NCBI GenBank assembly: GCA_964499365.1
Contig: CAZCKU010000001.1
Span: forward strand, 310,001 to 374,000
Source: PALSA-1316 sp964499365
Lineage (GTDB): Bacteria > Nitrospirota > Thermodesulfovibrionia > Thermodesulfovibrionales > UBA6898
Length of the DNA: 64,000 nt
Reading direction: 5' to 3'
Shown here: positions 45,701 through 54,332 of the stretch, in pieces
How the letters are laid out: each line of letters begins with the position of its first letter
How positions within the stretch are numbered: the stretch's first letter is position 1
Program-made: the position numbers and the translations under genes
The notes under the pieces: model-generated
What the model was told of the DNA's origin: nothing
Seen by the model: only the letters and a program-made list of their open reading frames with translations
The model's database searches: none

Positions 45701-48700
45701 CAAATGGGCCCCTTTGAAGGTCTCTGCAACACCTGTCAAGGATGGTGTGCTGGGTCAACTCCGGATAGTGCCTCCTGACGGCAATTACTGCCTGAGACTC
45801 ACGGCGGCGGACAAGGTTGATAATAGTTCAGAGACGAAGATCAACATAATGATCGATACCGTACCTCCGGCTGCCCCTGTTCTTGAGGGGAAGATCGAAG
45901 GAAGGTCCAACAGCCGGCTCACCTGGCAGCCCAACACTGAATCTGATCTGGCGGGCTATGATCTTTATAGAGATGGGACAAAGCTCAATATTGCTTTGAT
46001 ACACGATACGCAGTATCTGGATCAGAATATTCAGGAAGGTATCTATTCCTATACTGTCAGGGCAAGAGACCTTGCCGGCAACGAGAGTATCTCCTCCGGC
46101 GAGGTGAAGCTCAAAATCGATCTTACCGGACCAGCAGTGAGGATACATTCTCCCCGGGACGGCAGCACAGTGAGTGGTATTATCGACATAAAGGGAACTG
46201 CATACAGTTCCGATGACTTCCAGGAATACAGAATTCACAAAGGGAAGGGCTCCATGCCTGATGCATGGCATCTAATCCGGAAATCTCCCGTGCCGACTCC
46301 GTATGGCACGCTGGCACAGTGGGATACGCTTGGCATTCCGGAGGGCACTATATATTCGATCAGGCTTGAGGCCGAGGACCTCAATGGCAATATCAGTACA
46401 CATATAACGGGCGTCGTTATAGACAATACACCACCGGCCCCTCCGGTATTGGTCTCAGCTATACCGACCCTTTCGGATGTGGCCCTTGCCTGGCGTCCAA
46501 ACAGCGAGCAGGATCTCACAGGATATCTGCTCTACAGAAACGATCAGCTTGCCAATGCAGGGGGGACAGTCGTTGGCAATCTCAAGCCTTATCTGATGAC
46601 CGGGACAGCGTATCCTGACATGGCACTTCCCGATGGAAAATACAAGTATTACCTGATCGCTATGGATCAGGCCGGGAATACCGGTGACCAGTCGAACGTT
46701 CTGGAGGTGTCAATAGATACCCATCCGCCGCATCTGACGATTGTCAGCCCATCGGATAAATCAAAGTTTGACAAGATGGTTGCAGTCAGAGCCGAGTCAC
46801 CTGACAATGATATAGCTTCCGTGCAGTTCCAGTACAAGCAGGCTCAGGACGAAATTTGGATAAATCTGGGGGCAGTTCTCTCAAAGCAGCCATATGTCAT
46901 TAATCTTGATCCTTTGACGCTCGGCCTGGCATTCGGGGATTTTGAGGTCAGGGCGGTTTCTGCGGACACCAATGGCAACATTGATCCATCGCCATCATCA
47001 ATAACGCTCACATACATGGACATCACACCTCCGGGTGCTATTCGCGACCTGAAGGCTTCAGTCAACGGCAATGATGTGACCCTGAGCTGGTCAGCAGATA
47101 GTGATGCAGACCTTGACGGGTATAACATCTACAGGACAGAAGGCTCTGTTCGAACGAAACTTACTATGGCACCTGTTAAGGATGCCTTCTATCATGACGA
47201 CAGCCTTGCTGATGGCAACTATGCCTATGAGGTCACGGCATCGGACAAAACCGGGAACGAAACGCAGCCCTCAAACCGGGTATTCTCCCGTATATATGCA
47301 CCGGTAATCAGTCAGCCATATTCGCCTGTTGGTAGCGCCTCCATTCAACTGACTGGCGGGAATGCAATACCCGGTGCGTCTGTTGAGATATTTCTCGACA
47401 GGGGGGCAGGTCCTGTTTCGCAGGGAATGGCCACTGCGGATGCAACAGAACAGTTTATATTCGGCGCCACCCTCGGACCTGGCCCAAACAAGTTTACGGC
47501 AAAAGCGACGGATGCAGCCGGAAACATAAGCAGGATGTCGGACATGGCTGCTATTATCTTCAGCCCCAGACCGGCTGCTCCGACCGGGCTGACTGCTCTT
47601 GTTTCGAATCATGACGTTGCACTGACCTGGAACGCCAATACGGAAGCTGACCTTGCCGGATACAATCTCTACAGAGACGGGGTGAAACTCGGCTCCTCTG
47701 AAATGGTTGCGCCGGTAACCGGCAGCGCCACGGTAAATGCCTCCACCGTTGGAAACGCATTTGATCAGGACCCCACCACCTGCTGGATATCTGACTACGG
47801 ATATTATGGCAACAATCCCGTTACGTTCGAAATTGGCCTGTCCTCTCCGGAGCTGATAAACGGGCTTGATATTCAGTGGCTTGATGCAATGCACGCCGCG
47901 TTTGTTTATGAGATTCAGGCCTGGTCCGGATATGCATGGATTACCGTCAATAGTATGTACAACCCCTGGCTGCCGGCCAATCACGTCGAGATTACGCCTT
48001 CCTATCGGACCGATAAATTAAGGATAAACATTGCCAGGAGCACAGATTATCATCAGCAGTCCAACCCGATCGGGATATCGGAGATTGCGGTTAATAGGGA
48101 GAACCTTTTAACCGGAATATCATACAATGATCCGGGACTGCAGGATGGGAATTATATCTATACACTGACCGCTGTCAATTACAATGGCTTTGAGAGCCAG
48201 CCCTCCCCTGAAGCAAAGGCTGCAGTCGGGGATGTAACGCCTCCTGCTGTACCAGGAAACCTTGCCGCAGCGGCTTCGGGTGACAATGTCAGCCTGAGCT
48301 GGACTGCCAATACAGAGACTGATCTTGCGGGATACAACCTGTATCGCCTGACGCCTGACGGATGGGTAAAACTAAACAACCTGTTACTGACGGTGAACAC
48401 CTATGCTGATGCGGGACTGCCGTACGGAACCTATACGTATAGGGTGACCGCAGTTGATGTTGCCGGTAACGAAGGTCAGGCATCAAACGAGGCCTCCGCG
48501 GTTGTTATCATGCCTGGGACAAATGACCTTCTCAAGCCGACGATTTTCTTTCCGACAGTGTCCGGCGTGCCCGTAATCTCGGCGTCAGGGAAGACGGATA
48601 TTTCGGGATCAGCATCGCCGGATGCAATCGTTGCCTTATATAGGGATGGCAGCAAGGTGGGCGAGACGCGGGCATCGGTAACTGATGCAACACAGACGTA

Positions 48701-51700
48701 TACCATGGATGCCAATGCTTACGGAGAACACGTTTCCCCCGATGGCAAGCTGATTGTTTATACACTGAACGATGCCTTGCTGCTTCAGGATATGAATACC
48801 GGGGCGGCAAAACAGGTCAGCCAGAATGCTTACGGCGCGGGGTGGTCGCCGCAGGGAAACAGCTTCGCCTATTATAGCTATGACAGCAGCGGGAATTATC
48901 ATGTCGGCATATATGACATACTGACCGGGGCCACCACAACGCTGACTGATGACGTTGCTACGGACGAACCTTCGCTGACCTGGGCACCGGACGGCAGGAG
49001 TATAGCCTTTAGCAGCAACCGGGGAGGCAGCTATAACATCTGGCTTAAAGACCTGAAATCCGGATCGCTCACTCAGGTGACGAACGCGGGGGATGTCTTT
49101 ACGCTCAAGTTCTCTCCGGACGGCAACAGACTGGCATATTTTGTCGATAGCAGCCTCTTTATCCATTCCCGTGAAAATGGTACTGCTACGCTGGTTGACA
49201 GCCAGACAGACACTTATTCTGTGGACTGGTCTCCTGACGGGAGTGCTGTCGTGTATATTTCATACAGGGACGGCAATGGCGACATATATACATTCAATGC
49301 AGGGGATCAGGTCGTGCAACAGATCACACATCGCGGGATGCCTGACATGTTCCAGCCATTTTGGACCCCGGATGGCCGGATATTGTTTGCCCTTTGGGAC
49401 GGGAGTCTGTACTCCCTGGGGCTTGTGCCGCTTAATGGGCCGGGACAGATCGCGATTTTCAGAGATAACCTATGGTTGAATTATTTCGACAGAATAAAAT
49501 CAGGTGCGATCGCTTACAAAGACAATAACATCTTGAATCTTTTGTATTTGAAGGGGCACTTCGTCTTCACGGATATTGCATTGTCCAATGGAGTTAATCA
49601 GTTTGTTGCCGTAGCCTCTGACTCAATGGGAAGTCCCGCCCAGCTGTCTGATGAGATCTCTGTCACGTTCGACGCATCGGTCCTGCCTGACCTTGAGATA
49701 ACAACAGACGACATCTATCTTTATCCTCTGGTCCCTGTTGCCGGTCAGCAGCTGGGTATGAATCTCGTGGTCTGGAACAGGGGGCCGATAAAGGCAGAGG
49801 ATGTTGAAGTCGACGTCTACCTGTCAGATGCGGGGGGGAATATTGATCTGCTGAAAACAGCGATCATCGCCGCAATCGACCCTGGCGCGGCAGAGGTTGT
49901 CAGCATCCCCTGGGATACAGCCGGCAAGGTTGGCCTGAATACTGTTACGGCTGTTCTGGATCCGCAGGGTCACATTGCCGAGAGGGTGAAGGATAACAAT
50001 TACGCGGTCAAAGACTTCTTTGTTGTTGCGAATGAGGGGATATCGATGACGACCACGTTACATATTAATCAGCTCAAGACCAAAGAAGATCTCCATATCG
50101 ATACTATTCTCGTAAACAGTGGAATTCAGAAAGCCGGAACCCTCGAAGTCTTTATAGAGGACAACAGCGGCCATCTGGTGTCACATATGGCTTCGAATGA
50201 TGTCCAGCTCCCCTACGGCTATCAGGGGCACACGAAGCTGATATGGAATCCCGGTATAACCTATGCAGGTCAATATAGAGTCCACTCAGTATTACACGAT
50301 CGCTCCGGCGCATTGGCTGAACATATTGTTCCTTTTATCGTGTTGCCCGACATCTCGGCCGGGACGGCATTGGTAACGGACAAAAGCTCCTATGAACCCA
50401 ATGAGACCGTTTCTCTTTCCTGCAGCATTCAAAATACAGGGGACAATTATATCATCCCCGCTGCAACCATGAAGATGAACATAACCGATGCCAAGAATGT
50501 CACTGTATTCAGTGAAATCAGGGAAATAGGCAGAATGTTTCCGGGCAGTACTGTCCTCACCAGTACCTCCTGGAACATAGGCATGAACATCCCCGGCATG
50601 TATACTGCCTCGGTTGAGATCTTTCTTGATGAACAGATGGTCTCAGCGGCCTCTGCAGTCTTTATGGTTCAGCCCGTGCCGATGATTTCGGGCAGTATAC
50701 AGATAACTCCGCATACCGTGGTCCCCGGGAATCAGGTGGTTGCTGATTATGCCATTACCAACAAAGGGAACAGCGAAGCTCCTGCCATGGGCCTGAAGGT
50801 GCTGGTGATCGACCCTGAGACCCGGGCTGTCATGAATTCATACGAGAAGACGGTTCATGCGGCCGTCAACGAAACAGTTTTCGGTCAGACTCTGTTTTCC
50901 ACTCAGGGATATGGCCTTAAGACCTATATGATGCTTCTCCAGACAGAAAACAGGGGCAGTACCAGAACTGTTGCCAGCGCATCCTTTGTTGTCCGTGACG
51001 GGGTTGCACCTTCAGTGAGCATTCATACGCCTGTCTCGGGGTCACATCACAATACGCAATTCGATCTCTCCGTTACTGCGACCGATAGCGCCTCTGGCGT
51101 TGACTCTGTTCAGTATCAGGTGGACCGCGGAGGGTGGAGGCTTCTCCCGGCCGCAGGATCGTCTTCAGCAAGATATGCGACATCCTGGGTGCCGGTTATC
51201 AGTGACGAAGGCATTCATATCATAAACTTCAGGGCATCTGATAAAGCCGGCAATGTCTCGGAACCAGTCAGTACCTCGATAACGATAGACCTGACTCCGC
51301 CGTCACTGACGGTATCGACCCTCTCGGCCGACAGCCGGACAAATAACACTATATTGAATGTGGCCGGCTCTCTAGCCGACAACAGCGGTCTCCAGAGCCT
51401 TTTGGTCAATGGTATTGACGTTGCGCTCAGCGCGGACGGGACTTTCAGCCATCCCTTCGTGCTGGAGGACGGGCCGAATATAATTTCAGTGATCGGTAGA
51501 GACCTTGCCGGGAATGAAACGACGGACACGCGGACCATTTACCTCGACCGCTACGCTCCGCTGGTCACCATCATCGCTCCTGCCGATAACATAAAGACGG
51601 GATTCAGCCCCGTAGAACTTACCGGGACAGTTGACGAGGCATCGACAGTTGAGGTGAGCATTAACGGGGCTTCAGGAGTCCCTGCCCAGTTGAACGGCAA

Positions 51701-54332
51701 CACCTTTCTCCTTCCGCTTATTCCGGCATATGGGATCAACACCATCGAGGTGATCGCCACTGACCTTGCGGGTAATGTCTCTGCTGCAAAGAGAACGCTC
51801 ATATTTGACGATAAAGGACCGTCTCTTGCCGTTATTGTTCCTTCCCAGGACCTCAGGACCAACCAGAACACAATGTTGCTGCAGGGAGGGTCCATGGATC
51901 TTACTGCTGTTGCTGTGACGATTACCGTGGACCGGAATCTTTTCACGCCCGCTGTCATGGAGGGCAGGTTCGAACAGACAGTGACGTTTATTGCCGAAAA
52001 GGTCTATCAGATATATATTACGGCGACAGACGAAGTCGGCAATGAGACAACTGTTCAGAGAAATATTATATTTGATACCACCGCCCCTTCGGTAACGATA
52101 GACCCTGTTGTTACTCCGTCAAACCAGAACAGCCAGATGCTTACGGGCACCAGGGAAGCAGGGTCAGTTGTCAGTGTCCTGTGCTCAACGGCTGGCGTTG
52201 GGATGCTCGAATATCCGACTTCCTCAACCTGGGCAGTACTGTTAACCGGTCTTCACGAGGGGGACAATACCATTATGGTCACCGCGAGTGATGAATGCGG
52301 AAACACCAGTCCTCAGGAACGGGTCATCATCCAGGTGGATACGCTTCCGCCGCCCCCTCCTGTAATTGTTTCACCGGCCGATGGAGCTGTTGTTTCGATA
52401 AGCACCGTGGACATTTCGGGAAAGGCTGAACCAGGTGCATTCATACAGATGGTATCCGACCCACAGCTCTCTATAAGGGCCGATCTTTTGTCGGGCGATT
52501 TTGTTTTCAGACAGTTCACGCTCGCGGGCGGCCGAAACTCATTCGCCTTTTTTGCGAAAGACGCCGCAGGAAATTCGAGTGAACAGACACGGTATACTCT
52601 TACCGTAAGCTCCGGTGAGCCTTCAATCACGGGCACTATCTCGGCAAAGCCAGCCGTTGCCTATCAGGGAAATGATATTATTCTTGCTTACAGTCTGGTC
52701 AACACGGGGCAGAGTGATATCAGCGGGCTCACGATGCGCGTCGTTGTCTCAGACACAAGAGTGCATGAGATTAAGCGTATTTTTGAAACCCTGGCCTCGG
52801 TCCCTGCCTCAACAACCAGGACCGGAATATTCAGTCTTCCGGCAAAAGAGCTTGCTCCTGATATCTACAGGGTTGACCTCGAGATATTATCCCCGGAGGG
52901 GATTCAGCATGTCCTCGCGAGTGCAACATTCTATGTTAAGCCGGGACCCGAGATCACCAAAACGGTCCCTGTTGTCAACAACCTGCTGGTCTGGATCAAT
53001 GCAGGGTGCGATTCGAGTGACGATTCATCCAAAGAAGGCGTGCCACGGTCATTGAGCTCAGATACTGAGCAGCCCACGTGCAGGGCAATCGGGCTCCTTG
53101 AGCGCATACTTGAGATGACTGTCGACAGCTATTACCTGGTATACAATGTCGGGGACTTCCAGTCCGAGCTCAGAAATCCCTTTTATACGGATATCATGAT
53201 CCTTGGTGATATGGGGGTTTTGAAAGGACAGTTTAGGGAGGAACTCAGGGAAAAGGTCCATGGTGGCACAGGGCTCATAGCGTCGCTCTGGACTAAACAT
53301 GGTGTTGTACCCTATGAAAAATCCAGTCAAATGCTGGGTATCACGCACAAAGGGAAACTGGCCGAAAATCATCTGAACATCCGCACAGTCACCAGTCCGG
53401 TCAGCGACACAGGAATCATTGCCCCGGGAGAGGGGGCCGAGCGCGTTGAGACCATGGCCGGTACTACGGTTGCCGGTTGGTTTGAACAGCGGGAGTGTCT
53501 CAGCCGTTTGAAGAATAACGAAGCGGAGGAGAATGATGAGAGAAGTGAGTGCGACGACGAAGAGCGTCTTGAGATGCGTTCGTTATTCCCCAGCCCTGCT
53601 ATCGTCTTAACCCCCTACGGCAGTGGACGGACGGTCTACTTTGCCTTTGACCTGATTGCAGCGCTCATGAGCAATTCAGGGGACCGTGGGCATGATCACC
53701 TCTCGTCACTGATAATAAAGGCACTTGCCTACGTACATACACCCGCGGCACCTGTGTTCCGTCCCGGGGCCCTTGTCCCTGTGGAACTCAAGTTCCGCAG
53801 CTTTGGCCCTGCCTTTGATCTGCAGGTATCACAGACATATCCTTCCTCCCTGAAATTGCTCGATCCGGCAGTCCCTGCGTGGGTCAGCGTCAATCCCTGG
53901 ACCACGCCTCTGCATGTCAATCCATTAGAGACAAAGCAGCTTCGGTATTATGTCCTTATACCTGACAAAGCCGGTATTTTTACGATAAAAACTGACGCCG
54001 GACTGCTGTATCAACGACGCTCTGCTGCGGACAATATCCTTCTGACCGACTTCGTTGTCGAGCTCGATCTTAAAGGCGGTGCAGCTGCTGTTCTGGCCTT
54101 GTTGCAGGGCATGTCGTCGTCAAATGATCCGGCCGTAGCCATGGCGCTGACGTATATCCGGAATGTTCATGCCGGAGTCGTGCTTTCACGGCAGGACATT
54201 GCACAAAACATCAGCGATCTGCTCAGGGCGATCGCCTGGGTGGGACGTGCGGACGGTGATTTTACGGATATCAGGCTGCTGCTGGATGAGCTTCTGCGGG
54301 GCTGGGAGAGCAGGTACTATTTTGAGTATTAG
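36726..54332 (+). CDS. Giant secreted multi-domain protein (5868 aa) with metallopeptidase-like N-terminus
   Basis: A 17.6-kb frame without interruption. Residues 1-40 contain an export signal (GLAVGIAFAFLSVCTARSDA); ATG 36780 is an alternative start. Residues ~40-345 hold a zinc-peptidase-like HEMMH motif (171-175) with H201 as a possible third ligand. Then come alpha-toroid/prenyltransferase-like repeats (nt 37850-38610), four CARDB domains (38620-39970), FlgD-type Ig modules (SPNxDGxxDT at ~40015, 42060, 44040, 44683), a TolB-like propeller (40290-41740), five fibronectin-III-like modules with (N)TExDLAGYxLYR (45.86-48.5 kb), a discoidin domain (47.70-48.10 kb), a second propeller (48.70-49.55 kb), more CARDB (49.68-50.9 kb), Ig repeats (51.0-52.6 kb) and a C-terminal GATase-like region (nt ~52970-53500). 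No cell-wall anchor was found. An adhesin, matrix or predatory role is inferred. Confidence 0.9.
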   Translation: MLFGDWVDHFGGYHIGRRMYGLAVGIAFAFLSVCTARSDAAEFTATTLGDYGNVTVMEVTGNYDADNPDGTTNAGPRQAIAKEFYRLHKDEYDFLVIFTNFDFTMPEPEAVAFYTGVKNDTQGIGKPIFDKSAFYGSNGKLQGTIDMGSISNLAMDPLDPHFEHTLDTLSHEMMHRWAAYARFRNPDGSLNTGLLGREGSHWSFLLSTDASLMYGNTWQDNGDGTFTSVKGRKYYSPLDLYLMGFIDRAQVPAMLLIDNPDIDPKRVSELGVTIQGTSRHISIDDIIAAEGERIPAPGDSQKSFRAAFIYITDPGTFTGDELYGLENIRSGWLKRYSVLTDGAGIVQVAPAPIIPQPINPGVTPPVISPRSLPSNIHDAVLWLINSQKTDGNWMDLEQTTVRDTAAVVNVLGEFDNAGQNLTSGLQWLGEASVAGIDYLARQLEALANAGKDTTALINNLVLLQNKDGGWGSTQDMASSPSETALVLKALVTSGYKEQYVISRAIDYLKTKQGPDNGWGHEAGSRVGTTASVLTVFNEYKEIYQLNDRIASAIVWLLQHQNPDGGFGNSPSTIYDTALATLALAGLGAAKDSRNNALEYLKRSQSGDDSWNESSYQTALAVKAIYGATLEPDLSVRNTDISFVPATITSYPSTVVINSTISNLGSTPVPSANVVLYADAIAPENRLDERSFLFPGLSSISMAFQVPLSDAREHTYYIVVDPGNLIKESDETNNVAFNKLESAINYDFEILPADLTFSRNPVDITTDVKITARISNRGRYNAYNVHVKYYIDELGLPFDIGTSTVDIPAGATVTNEITWKANKSGTDLPVAVYIDPLKEFDEVTQANNKALALLTVKGSTDPNLTALYKDISINPPLVNEGANAAISAVIMNTGYSAASNIVVNFYLGNPGAGGVLLGTQTIPSLNAGETTSVAVNWNNINAPGTKIIYVKVDPDGLIKETTKDDNDAFVSIEVLSLPDLAISANSISFNPAAPRDGDTVSINVMIKNLGEQTATNVPVRIYDGSNLIDSQTLPSIGGNSQATVAFSFDTAGKSGAHQMTVKVDPDNTIIERSKDNNTASKIFGVQDANLWLTEPYISPNGDSIKDSTQFFFGLQVPQTVKIQIVNEKGEAVRTYAGADLENISGGNITWDGLNDNGSVVADGQYQLKVVATNGNSIGSLLVTVDNDRSPLSKAIGTEYLLDNNLSCMLPDINPIWLPNESGLIFPIYDTNPGTPEYPAGIYTMAPDGDDIMRFPTPADWFNDSQTSEFISPQLSPDGERIAFARWKYDAMTNTTIDELWVVGSDGNGLALLGNWNAAIRSYGSSIEYMVWAPDSRHVAFTKTCQAGEGCDRALWVVDVTDSSKKQIDISPSYLSGVTWAQDSNSVAYTVRGDGALVDLRVSDRTGRVVTLATMDYLRYPGIHWIGSRKMVISEYIDRGYNSVRPEEYTLSLYDAGGSGEPVLLSDKANDWVVSPDGNNIVFVEYTDEKTNVKRIDEAGNISLLYDGALVISSLEEGYRGNIDGLSWSRDGRKIAFIHRGYKEIDRCIYEPAVVAVDIASNTYTLQKPNGSHYLFLAPPGGTSECADRTQYSFRDLWAVGWLSDSDSFVLTNNREYFVLNTTTGERSDLPGWIDFIRSISPMGRYIDYYDRVWQGSSCYGRGNTDLWAISSLLNLTADLRVSKNRSSVVLKGTAADLNFEGYRIEYAEAKNLTVWNLVQPPSNEPVNNDEFTRWVPPYEGTFSVRLTVWDKAGNIATDRKRVSWGLSSSIANIYKSTGVFSPNNDGVKDTVSLNYTVLEPVHLEFNVYDSQGISQKKFYRDHVAPGADKIIWDGTDDSGRIVPDGEYVIKVFDYEFFVEVDNTPPDANLALSKIRQSIDSISFPEALGVDVTGHAYDKNLMSWVVEYGEGDNPQAWYESIRGRALIGARDESGDYILDPIGDAVIQRYENQQIPFLTGKRFRITVEDTAGNKSSAITAALEEKVLLYFHSWGGSSSQNHEYFNVFGGGIYAALGVPEAHSFEGLETLRVPLSSVNIQYWSDLQWHDAARADDYSDGGIFVNWDRSLISEDIGAVRIKAVDIDGYEHYSNAVSTKSLFYIEPCVLATAAARNFLFEKLTRLRLQIKSSQDPRYSEWTDYSVLHGPNIPIGEFSLAPFPDLQPDAAYRFRMIGIDENGNEHTGDELDGSCGMPSPKLKMELEVDYAAEAGCGLLSDGRVYLYSKLIPTGDPISRKSLSYYLQTSGGLQLLRTFDLARETWGAVDIDTSTMPEGIYPVQATLTYSSAASGADSELSAGAALIVDRVQPEAKVTYPGKSVTLCPLLKTDSGGAWPGIPIEGIAQDNSSVRQYEVYYGFGEAPDTWEPARTRIITPKGIELVPITGRRTKGKLGDWYVEDIHGAVNIRLKVVDIAGNATCDTITFGVKDRIDVSGLTVDKPIFSPNGDGVLDTVTADFRIDEYVTVDVKVFSLIKGPDGKLIPSATAVKTLAAGVEHFGGTESIAWDGTDDSGGVVADGMYGLVVFAADTCGNKDSRFVSVEVDNTPPVAQISCPGPSDPIGTIVEIKGTANDANLAGYILEASSANSPDVWLSISGQIAAVNDGILGTWNTFGLDGPWTLRLTANDRAGNSAVTMATINLGTRKTLVRNLAALPKLFSPNNDGKLDTADISYELTDACSVSMQLIDAGGVVLRNYETSIPSAGQYSYGWNGKSDLGTTVPEGIYTIKFFATSASNASVSQTEVITIASDTASPLIDIKQPLDQFYTPSQDVMVNGTISDLNLAEYSIVLSGDSGIIPADSGNINRVNHTFSVLDGLSEGMYTLNVMAKDYAENLSEKNIAFTIDRTVPKVTLSSPRDGEIYGNTKHSINISGGIVERNLESYAVRYGSGDNPSVWTTLTGGNTVPQIPGLFDWKVGGTDNIPDGLYVLTLSAKDKAGLAGEARVKVIIDNTRPEVSFASPLEGGYIKAPMDIKGTGSDANLQKYTLELADGLCASAYKWAPLKVSATPVKDGVLGQLRIVPPDGNYCLRLTAADKVDNSSETKINIMIDTVPPAAPVLEGKIEGRSNSRLTWQPNTESDLAGYDLYRDGTKLNIALIHDTQYLDQNIQEGIYSYTVRARDLAGNESISSGEVKLKIDLTGPAVRIHSPRDGSTVSGIIDIKGTAYSSDDFQEYRIHKGKGSMPDAWHLIRKSPVPTPYGTLAQWDTLGIPEGTIYSIRLEAEDLNGNISTHITGVVIDNTPPAPPVLVSAIPTLSDVALAWRPNSEQDLTGYLLYRNDQLANAGGTVVGNLKPYLMTGTAYPDMALPDGKYKYYLIAMDQAGNTGDQSNVLEVSIDTHPPHLTIVSPSDKSKFDKMVAVRAESPDNDIASVQFQYKQAQDEIWINLGAVLSKQPYVINLDPLTLGLAFGDFEVRAVSADTNGNIDPSPSSITLTYMDITPPGAIRDLKASVNGNDVTLSWSADSDADLDGYNIYRTEGSVRTKLTMAPVKDAFYHDDSLADGNYAYEVTASDKTGNETQPSNRVFSRIYAPVISQPYSPVGSASIQLTGGNAIPGASVEIFLDRGAGPVSQGMATADATEQFIFGATLGPGPNKFTAKATDAAGNISRMSDMAAIIFSPRPAAPTGLTALVSNHDVALTWNANTEADLAGYNLYRDGVKLGSSEMVAPVTGSATVNASTVGNAFDQDPTTCWISDYGYYGNNPVTFEIGLSSPELINGLDIQWLDAMHAAFVYEIQAWSGYAWITVNSMYNPWLPANHVEITPSYRTDKLRINIARSTDYHQQSNPIGISEIAVNRENLLTGISYNDPGLQDGNYIYTLTAVNYNGFESQPSPEAKAAVGDVTPPAVPGNLAAAASGDNVSLSWTANTETDLAGYNLYRLTPDGWVKLNNLLLTVNTYADAGLPYGTYTYRVTAVDVAGNEGQASNEASAVVIMPGTNDLLKPTIFFPTVSGVPVISASGKTDISGSASPDAIVALYRDGSKVGETRASVTDATQTYTMDANAYGEHVSPDGKLIVYTLNDALLLQDMNTGAAKQVSQNAYGAGWSPQGNSFAYYSYDSSGNYHVGIYDILTGATTTLTDDVATDEPSLTWAPDGRSIAFSSNRGGSYNIWLKDLKSGSLTQVTNAGDVFTLKFSPDGNRLAYFVDSSLFIHSRENGTATLVDSQTDTYSVDWSPDGSAVVYISYRDGNGDIYTFNAGDQVVQQITHRGMPDMFQPFWTPDGRILFALWDGSLYSLGLVPLNGPGQIAIFRDNLWLNYFDRIKSGAIAYKDNNILNLLYLKGHFVFTDIALSNGVNQFVAVASDSMGSPAQLSDEISVTFDASVLPDLEITTDDIYLYPLVPVAGQQLGMNLVVWNRGPIKAEDVEVDVYLSDAGGNIDLLKTAIIAAIDPGAAEVVSIPWDTAGKVGLNTVTAVLDPQGHIAERVKDNNYAVKDFFVVANEGISMTTTLHINQLKTKEDLHIDTILVNSGIQKAGTLEVFIEDNSGHLVSHMASNDVQLPYGYQGHTKLIWNPGITYAGQYRVHSVLHDRSGALAEHIVPFIVLPDISAGTALVTDKSSYEPNETVSLSCSIQNTGDNYIIPAATMKMNITDAKNVTVFSEIREIGRMFPGSTVLTSTSWNIGMNIPGMYTASVEIFLDEQMVSAASAVFMVQPVPMISGSIQITPHTVVPGNQVVADYAITNKGNSEAPAMGLKVLVIDPETRAVMNSYEKTVHAAVNETVFGQTLFSTQGYGLKTYMMLLQTENRGSTRTVASASFVVRDGVAPSVSIHTPVSGSHHNTQFDLSVTATDSASGVDSVQYQVDRGGWRLLPAAGSSSARYATSWVPVISDEGIHIINFRASDKAGNVSEPVSTSITIDLTPPSLTVSTLSADSRTNNTILNVAGSLADNSGLQSLLVNGIDVALSADGTFSHPFVLEDGPNIISVIGRDLAGNETTDTRTIYLDRYAPLVTIIAPADNIKTGFSPVELTGTVDEASTVEVSINGASGVPAQLNGNTFLLPLIPAYGINTIEVIATDLAGNVSAAKRTLIFDDKGPSLAVIVPSQDLRTNQNTMLLQGGSMDLTAVAVTITVDRNLFTPAVMEGRFEQTVTFIAEKVYQIYITATDEVGNETTVQRNIIFDTTAPSVTIDPVVTPSNQNSQMLTGTREAGSVVSVLCSTAGVGMLEYPTSSTWAVLLTGLHEGDNTIMVTASDECGNTSPQERVIIQVDTLPPPPPVIVSPADGAVVSISTVDISGKAEPGAFIQMVSDPQLSIRADLLSGDFVFRQFTLAGGRNSFAFFAKDAAGNSSEQTRYTLTVSSGEPSITGTISAKPAVAYQGNDIILAYSLVNTGQSDISGLTMRVVVSDTRVHEIKRIFETLASVPASTTRTGIFSLPAKELAPDIYRVDLEILSPEGIQHVLASATFYVKPGPEITKTVPVVNNLLVWINAGCDSSDDSSKEGVPRSLSSDTEQPTCRAIGLLERILEMTVDSYYLVYNVGDFQSELRNPFYTDIMILGDMGVLKGQFREELREKVHGGTGLIASLWTKHGVVPYEKSSQMLGITHKGKLAENHLNIRTVTSPVSDTGIIAPGEGAERVETMAGTTVAGWFEQRECLSRLKNNEAEENDERSECDDEERLEMRSLFPSPAIVLTPYGSGRTVYFAFDLIAALMSNSGDRGHDHLSSLIIKALAYVHTPAAPVFRPGALVPVELKFRSFGPAFDLQVSQTYPSSLKLLDPAVPAWVSVNPWTTPLHVNPLETKQLRYYVLIPDKAGIFTIKTDAGLLYQRRSAADNILLTDFVVELDLKGGAAAVLALLQGMSSSNDPAVAMALTYIRNVHAGVVLSRQDIAQNISDLLRAIAWVGRADGDFTDIRLLLDELLRGWESRYYFEY

